The notes below the pieces were generated by a model that made no database searches, had not been told where the DNA came from, and saw nothing but the letters and a program-made list of their open reading frames with translations. Below, piece after piece: positions 10,501 through 14,268 of a stretch of DNA of 14,268 bases. Numbering within the stretch: position 1 is the first letter of the stretch; each line of letters begins with the position of its first letter. A program made the position numbers and the translations under genes. Location: contig WIDE01000283.1 in NCBI GenBank assembly GCA_015039315.1, forward strand, positions 1 to 14,268. The letters are read 5' to 3'. The DNA is from Clavulina sp. PMI_390 (taxonomy: Eukaryota > Basidiomycota > Agaricomycetes > Cantharellales > Hydnaceae).

Positions 10501-12114
10501 CAATGCAGTCTGAGCTATATTATTGCTAAATGATCAGGTGGTATCTCTGTCATCTATTTGATTATCATACCATGTGGACTTCTAAAATTCCGTGGGCTTG
10601 AAGAGATATCCGGGGGTGGGAGTATAGCAGAGGAGATGTGAAACTCATCAGATGGGAGATATGCCGGGGTTGGCTGTGTTGATGGGAGATGCTGTTTCAC
10701 TGAATCCAAAATGAAGCCAGGTGGTGGGTACAATATAGCAAAGAAAACACATTTGTCATCAGTCCAACTCAACTGAGCCTCAAACAAAGCAGAACACTCA
10801 CAGGGTTTGAAAATATGCTCGAAATTGTCCAGCACTTGACCACTCAAGGGCCGGTTGGATGCCTGATGTACCCACATAGACTCAAGCAGCTTCCAAAACT
10901 CTGCTTCCACTTCATGGCCCAGCACAACAGCTTTAAGTGGCTTTGCTGGGCGGGATCCTTTACTGAGTTCAGATGCCACCCTCCACTCTTGACTAATCTC
11001 AGGGAATGGAGGCTGACCACTCCATGCATTGAGGTATGTCATAGCCAGTGCAAAGACATCACTCTGCTGACTTGAGCCTGCAAGATCCCAAAGTTCAGGA
11101 GCTACAAAACGGAGCCGCCCACCATTTATGTGATCTGTGCAACTCCGAGAGATTTCATGACGGATCCTACCAAGCCCAAAATCACACAGAACTGGATTAC
11201 CAAGGTTATTGATTAGGACATTTCCCTGCAAGACTTTGATCAGTATAATAAGTCAATATGGCTTGCACTGTTGTGGGGGAGCATACCGGCTGGAGATCAC
11301 CATGAATGATTGGTGGACCCCGTGAGTGAAGGTACACTAGGCCCCGTGCCAAGCCAGCAAGCTGAGTTACAGACCCCAGTAAATATCATGGACTGAATAA
11401 CGTAGTCTTGATACTCACAATCATAATTAGATCCGATTGTTTCATGAGCTTGCCATTTAGGTCAGCAAGAAGCTTTTCAAGTGAACCCCTTTCAAGGAAT
11501 GGTAAGATCACAAGTGGATGGGCACTAGCACCTTCATAGTAGATGCCCAGAAAGGGAAGGATATTGGGATGGTGTAGTTGTGAATGAACAATAGCTTCAC
11601 GGTGCACAAGCTGGGAAGCAGGGTCAATGGCATATTGAATACAATAAAAGGGATATAGAGCACCTGAATAGCAAAATGACGTGCATCTTTTTCTGATTCT
11701 CTGGCAGCAACAAAGAGTTCCCGCACAGCTACATGACGCTCAGCCATGCGGCCATGATAAAGTGTGGCCTCTCCGCCTCGTTTGAATGGCTGATCTCTGC
11801 TGAATGTGATGTGTGGGATGATGAGCAAAGTTGGGAAAGCACCAGTATGGTAACAACAATCCTGGAGCAGACGGAGGACATGTGGGTATTCAGCGGAGCC
11901 AGGAGCATGATCTTGTAGATACTATCAAGGTAGGTCAGAGTCAAGGCTGCATTGGTATCACCAGTGAAAGACACACATCATAAATCCGATCAAGAAGTGT
12001 GGTAGCCTTACTAGGGGAGAGCTGCGATGTGTGCAAAATGTCCTGATGTGAAGAAAAATCGAAACGTGCTAGCAGAGTTGCTGCATTGAAGGTGGAATAA
12101 CCGGAGGATGCCAT
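4544..12114 (-). CDS. Protein kinase-NACHT-WD40 STAND receptor, seven exons, 2408 aa
   Basis: Exons on the minus strand are 12114-11977, 11921-11664, 11610-11419, 11361-11287, 11225-10571, 10514-8908 and 8845-4544 (stop TAG). All six junctions are GT-AG and keep the frame. Order in the protein: helical leader 1-87; TKL-like kinase about 88-360 with HGD (216-218), DFG (236-238) and APE (263-265); Ser/Pro-rich linker to 440; NACHT about 500-660 with Walker A GVAGSGKS (509-516) and Walker B IIIDAVDE; helical region to 975; WD40 repeats to 2287; tail with GWLKGPGGELVLWIP and GTDWIKC. Known of the family: STAND NTPases switch on ligand binding and oligomerise, and fungal versions act in incompatibility and probably immunity. 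Inferred: the kinase is the signalling domain. The ATG at 12114 is the only ATG in that open frame after an in-frame TAG at 12200-12202; an extra upstream exon is possible. The protein is probably cytosolic: I see no signal peptide or membrane span. Whether it is one gene is the main uncertainty. Confidence 0.86.
4910..8500 (-). repeat. Array of 28 WD40 repeats (126-129 bp units)
   Basis: Twenty-eight consecutive units of 41-43 residues start at GHAQSV (8500) and end with the unit starting GHDQLV (5035). A degenerate unit with VAAIAFSS and IMLWS precedes them (about 8500-8630), and an aborted one follows (GRDQLIRSVAS). The core is strongly conserved: VAFSPDG, LASGSDDKTIRLWDVQSQ. The three residues after GH vary in nearly every unit. 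Units also resemble each other closely at DNA level, so the stretch behaves like a coding minisatellite. Such arrays form seven-bladed propellers; 28 units would give four. The open frame runs unbroken through the whole array, so it is under selection or was recently homogenised. Confidence 0.95.
8846..8907 (-). other. Intron 6 (62 nt, phase 0): NACHT to WD40 junction
   Basis: Donor GTATGA, acceptor TTCACAG, with CTGAA as likely branch site. It joins LAPLTVAAL to MEHGVANAVIEAKRF. The following AKRFASFF and SAPHIYLSTVPF are the standard bridge to the WD40 part in this family. The second intron codon in frame is TGA, so retention ends the protein after the NACHT region. Confidence 0.9.
8908..10514 (-). 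other. NACHT NTPase domain and C-terminal helical region
   Basis: The exon opens with a family-typical lead (LPYTGEASQYLW, then SGTREAVLNALINWAE), followed by Walker A GVAGSGKS at residues 509-516 (Lys515, near 10290), Walker B IIIDAVDES with Asp614 at 9993, and the sensor-like ILVTSRFE at 645-652. The rest carries signatures of basidiomycete NACHT-WD40 proteins: VPLHTSFTEFLQD, then GLRFNICNLETS, LSYACQFWPVH and HWLEVMSLTG. Together these mark a complete nucleotide-binding and winged-helix-like oligomerisation module. The open frame starts without any ATG before the P-loop; the first internal Met lies past Walker A. An upstream exon is therefore required. Confidence 0.92.
10515..10570 (-). 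other. Intron 5 (56 nt, phase 1): kinase to NACHT junction
   Basis: Donor GTATGA, perfect CTGAT branch site whose A is 19 nt before the acceptor, acceptor ATATAG. The split codon G/CT gives Ala440 and runs into QTALHNLPYTGEAS in the NACHT frame. Neighbouring AGs give other frames: TTTAG leads to an immediate stop and CTCAG leaves the NACHT frame. Unspliced, the frame stops at 10554-10556, giving a 444-residue kinase-only protein. Confidence 0.78.
11226..11286 (-). other. Intron 4 (61 nt, phase 0)
   Basis: Donor GTATGC, acceptor CTTGCAG, perfect CTGAT branch site. It splits the catalytic loop between IIHGDLQP and GNVLI, reconstituting a canonical kinase motif. This is strong evidence that the junction is right. 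Confidence 0.9.
11362..11418 (-). other. Intron 3 (57 nt, phase 0)
   Basis: Consensus donor GTGAGT, acceptor AACTCAG. It joins QSDLIMI to LAGLARGLVYLHS, the helix that leads into the catalytic loop. Confidence 0.82.
11611..11663 (-). other. Intron 2 (53 nt, phase 0)
   Basis: Donor GTGCTC after CAG, acceptor TTCCCAG, with a TTGAC branch-like site. It joins RHFAIQ to LVHREAIVHSQL, restoring the kinase helix-C region. The donor is weaker than the others. Confidence 0.8.
11922..11976 (-). other. Intron 1 (55 nt, phase 0)
   Basis: Donor GTGTGT, acceptor TTGATAG, with a perfect CTGAC branch site 14 nt before the end. It joins LLDRIYD to YLQDHAPGSAEYP. Read-through meets a stop at 11941-11943. Confidence 0.8.
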
Positions 12115-12500
12115 CTGAGCGTAGACAAAATTAGCCGCAGGGGTGGCGTCACAGTCACAAGTCACTATTGGTAATGGCGGCAAGCGCCAAGTCCCTAACT
12201 ATGTTTGGCCTCTCTCCACCACAAAAGAAGAAGACCAAACTTATCCCTGTGGCAAATAGGCTCGTGTATGTATTCAATCTGTATGCCTGAATCCGTACTG
12301 GGGTCGTGGCTGTCAAGTCTTACTTTACAGCATGGCATGTAACTCAGAACATCCATAAGCTTGGTTCCAACTCTCGTTACCAGCGGGCCCCTCTCAATCA
12401 ATTCCTTTGATATCAGAAATTTTCAACATTTTGTGAGGCTCCTACAAATCACTTCATGCAATCAATCATGAAAAATGCATCAGTGTATGAGAGAGAATGA
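12115..12500 (-). promoter_or_regulatory. Putative promoter and 5' leader of the receptor gene
   Basis: No TATA box is visible on the minus strand. A pyrimidine-rich run (TCTTCTTCTTTTG, about 12224-12238) lies about 115 bp before the ATG; pyrimidine tracts are common near basidiomycete transcription starts. The ATG context (CAG ATG G) is preceded by CTCAG, so a splice acceptor exactly at the start codon, with a further upstream exon, cannot be excluded. The stretch is unlike the gene body in being CpG-rich. Confidence 0.3.
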
Positions 12501-12870
12501 GGCAAACAACATCCTGTCTCCTCGATCTCCCTTCCCCACTCAAATTGTCACATAGGGAAAGGAAGCACATATGCTATTTTCAGGTATTATTACTGAAACC
12601 TGGGGCAGAATTTTTCCTAATGCGGGAGGTGAAGCCCCGAACCTCTGTTCCTCCATCACCCCACTTTGAGCGCTCCACGAGCGACTTCGTATATCGTATC
12701 GGGGCGGTCATCTGTACATAATCTTCCACTGCCACACAGAAGCACTTATAATTGATAAATTCCACTTCCCGCCTTCCACAATTGGTTCTACATTCATTTG
12801 GATTACTAATCTATATAACGGACTACTGAGCTCTTCCGCTCCTCACTGTGCGAACCAAACACCTGTAAAA
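12501..12870. other. Non-coding stretch upstream of the receptor gene
   Basis: Short frames exist on both strands (plus 12497-12721 with an ATG, 74 residues; minus 12580-12765), without recognisable motifs. CCCGCCTTCC at 12768-12777 recurs inside the palindrome at 13847-13897. Confidence 0.35.
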
Positions 12871-13110
12871 ATCGTACAAAATGCACGATTCCCTGACGCA
12901 TGAGAAAGTCTTACAAGGTGCACGATAAGGACATACATGTAAGATAAAATCGTACATTCTGTACGATTCTATCTTACATTTTCCTATTTTTTTGCCAAAC
13001 CCATACATTTTGTAGGACTAAATCATCCCTTTTACACGACTAAATCGTGGTGTGCGAGAAAATCGCTCTCTGAAATGTACGATATTTCCTGGGGTTTTAC
13101 ACGATATCCT
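12871..13110. repeat. Cluster of ATCGT/ACGAT words and hairpins
   Basis: Three hairpins, each with a 5-nt loop, share this word in their stems: 12871-12889 (ATCGTAC, loop AAAAT, GCACGAT, one mismatch), 12937-12979 (19-bp arms, one mismatch, loop ATTCT) and 13035-13049 (CACGA, loop CTAAA, TCGTG). Further TACGAT and CACGAT words occur near 12921, 13080 and 13100. Confidence 0.8.
12937..12979. repeat. Long inverted repeat, 19-bp arms, 5-nt loop
   Basis: The left arm is ATGTAAGATAAAATCGTAC. The right arm (12961-12979) is its reverse complement except for one base. The centre is ATTCT. Confidence 0.95.
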
Positions 13111-13846
13111 CATACATTTCACTCGAATTAGAGTGGATTAATATCCGCATATATTGCAAGAATAGTAACGACAGAATATTTATACTACATCGACTAAGGT
13201 CTCGCAAGAAATATTCCCCCAGTGTCTTCCGCCTGGTAAGGGTACCAAGGGGTCGGAGACCATCGAGGACACGATCTATAGGTAGAGATCTAAGTATTTA
13301 AGGGACGGACATTGAATAGTCATTGTGCTGACTTGCATAAGCTTCGGAGTGTACATCGAGTGGTCGCCGTTGGGCTGGGATGTATAGCTACTATAGTCAA
13401 GCCAAATCAGTTCACTTATCACGAACATCACTATTGGCATACCTTTTATTTCTCCTGAGGCCCCTATGCATATTTGAAGAACCATAGGGCGGCAAGCTAC
13501 ATGAGATCGACGGAAGAATTTATATGTGCAGATTACATACCGAGGTCGTTGTTAACTATGGGAGTGCTGGAGGTCACTATGAATCACCTAAGAATGTCTC
13601 GAAACCCTATTTTATATGACTACGTCGCCAAAAAAAGACATCTATGTCAGGCGCGGCCGCGTTGCTGATCGAGTTTTGACCGTGCAAGTCACCAGTGCAA
13701 GGAGCCTCAATCTCTCTCTAGAATCTCGTCTCCGTCGTTTTATCCCAGTGGCGTATACTAGTCCAAGCAGAAGCCAGTCCCTCAGAGAATATTATCCGTA
13801 AGAGATCCCACAGGATCCCATGAGGTGGCAATGATGGTGGTGGAAC
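13111..13846. other. Non-coding, CpG-rich stretch
   Basis: No convincing gene on either strand; open frames are under 70 codons, and those I checked start at non-ATG codons. A TATTTAAG word at 13295-13302 on the plus strand could be a core promoter, but no gene follows it in the window. A GCGGCCGC site lies near 13652. Confidence 0.35.
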
Positions 13847-13897
13847 GTTGGAAAGGCGGGTAACTTGTCACCGTGACAAGTTACCCGCCTTCCCAAC
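13847..13897. repeat. 51-bp near-perfect palindrome
   Basis: Arms of 25 bp (13847-13871 and 13873-13897) around a single C at 13872, with one mismatch (13852 against 13892). The inner 19 bp of each arm, AAGGCGGGTAACTTGTCAC and its complement, match perfectly. Confidence 0.97.
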
Positions 13898-14268
13898 TTA
13901 GGACTATGACTGGTGGCGTGTCCTTGAGTCATAGCGATCACCTCATACTATCAAACAGCCTAAGAGCAGGAAAAATAGCCTTTCTTCCCCGGGGTATTCC
14001 TGTAATAAGAGCGGTTGTCACACCCGCCCGAGTCGCTCTGTGGGATGGCCCACGCGACCTAGAGTATCAAGAGTGAGAAAAGGTGATGTTATTACCTCCA
14101 GTTCTACTCCGTGATGCTGGAGAAGCGAATGATCACTGATCCTCCAGCTTTCTCTGCCCAATTGAGTCACAAAATCGTCCGTCTGATTGAGTTGTGCGTT
14201 GAGTAGGAGAAAATCGTACATTATTGGTGGCTTCCCTGTCCCTATGATATTCCGCTCGCTACAAGCTT
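13898..14268. other. Non-coding right edge
   Basis: Small inverted repeats only: GTCGC/GCGAC enclosing GTGGG/CCCAC (14032-14058), and GCTGGAG/CTCCAGC near 14115-14149. AAAATCGTACATT at about 14210-14222 repeats the core word of the 12937-12979 hairpin. No gene seen. Confidence 0.35.

Larger units (their letters stand above)
10809..11798 (-). other. Protein kinase domain (TKL-like), residues about 88-360
   Basis: Spread over four exons. Glycine-rich loop GGEATLYHG (95-103); beta-3 motif VAVREL (110-115) with Arg113 where Lys is usual; candidate helix-C Glu137 in LVHREAIVHSQL followed by HHPNILPFLGIY; catalytic loop IIHGDLQPGNVLI, giving Asp218 and Asn223; DFG at 236-238; activation segment ending VAPEL; and the late Arg in SNRPL. 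HGD in place of HRD and the phrase VLCDFGLGRIRHE are, as I recall, usual in the large agaricomycete TKL families. The catalytic Asp, Asn and DFG Asp are present, so activity is plausible despite the Lys change. Residues 47-87, with LRLLQDCC, are a helical lead-in of the kind found before such kinases. The substrate is unknown. Confidence 0.85.

Noticed and set aside
10554..11231. Kinase as a separate gene ending at the TAG at 10554-10556
   Set aside because: That stop lies inside a good 56-nt intron, and the next exon has no start codon of its own. It is kept only as a possible retained-intron form.
12497..12721. 74-codon plus-strand frame with ATG, divergent from the receptor gene
   Set aside because: No recognisable domain or clear splice extension; the minus strand is equally open there.
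12938..12978. TGTAAG...TTACA unit as an LTR pair or solo LTR
   Set aside because: At 41 bp it is far too short; it is a simple hairpin.
13474..13801. Overlapping plus-strand frames of about 60 codons
   Set aside because: The first begins at a non-ATG codon (TTG); both are short and have no family resemblance.
14263..14268. Window ends exactly on AAGCTT
   Set aside because: Probably a chance or data-processing edge. Other AAGCTT sites occur inside, so it carries no biological meaning.

Overview
The window looks like nuclear DNA of a filamentous basidiomycete, most likely an Agaricomycete. The reasons are short GT-AG introns of 53-62 nt with CTRAY-like branch sites, a TKL-type protein kinase, and a NACHT-WD40 protein whose linker and C-terminal signatures are of the kind seen in the expanded STAND (NLR-like) families of mushroom-forming fungi. 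There are no bacterial-type operons, tRNAs, rRNAs or CRISPR arrays.

The central feature is one large minus-strand gene from 12114 down to 4544. The kinase, NACHT and WD40 parts lie in separate open frames, but all of them join in frame through six well-formed short introns. The result is a predicted 2408-residue protein: a short helical leader, a protein kinase (about residues 88-360), a Ser/Pro-rich linker, a NACHT NTPase with its C-terminal helical region (about 500-975), 28 clear WD40 repeats plus a degenerate first one (about 1048-2287), and a conserved C-terminal tail. The NACHT exon has no ATG before its Walker A motif, so it cannot easily be a separate gene. By family analogy this is an intracellular immune or allorecognition receptor: the repeats sense a ligand, NACHT switches and oligomerises, and the N-terminal kinase signals.

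Left flank (1-4543): AT-rich DNA at 1-780; a decayed, stop-interrupted minus-strand gene of unknown family at about 780-2640; a sharp CpG-rich island at 2720-3075; and an LTR-like regulatory stretch at about 3550-4321 (minus strand) with a TATA box, a 20-bp tandem repeat and a terminal-type hairpin. A 50-bp segment of it recurs in inverted orientation at 498-548.

Right flank (12115-14268): the promoter side of the receptor gene, followed by about 2 kb without a convincing gene. It holds a cluster of ATCGT/ACGAT hairpins (12871-13110) and a near-perfect 51-bp palindrome (13847-13897). It is about nine times richer in CpG than the WD40 array, which suggests that the repeat-coding DNA and the left flank, but not the 5' flank, have a history of cytosine methylation.

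Gene boundaries come from reading splice signals and frames by eye. No database search was possible.
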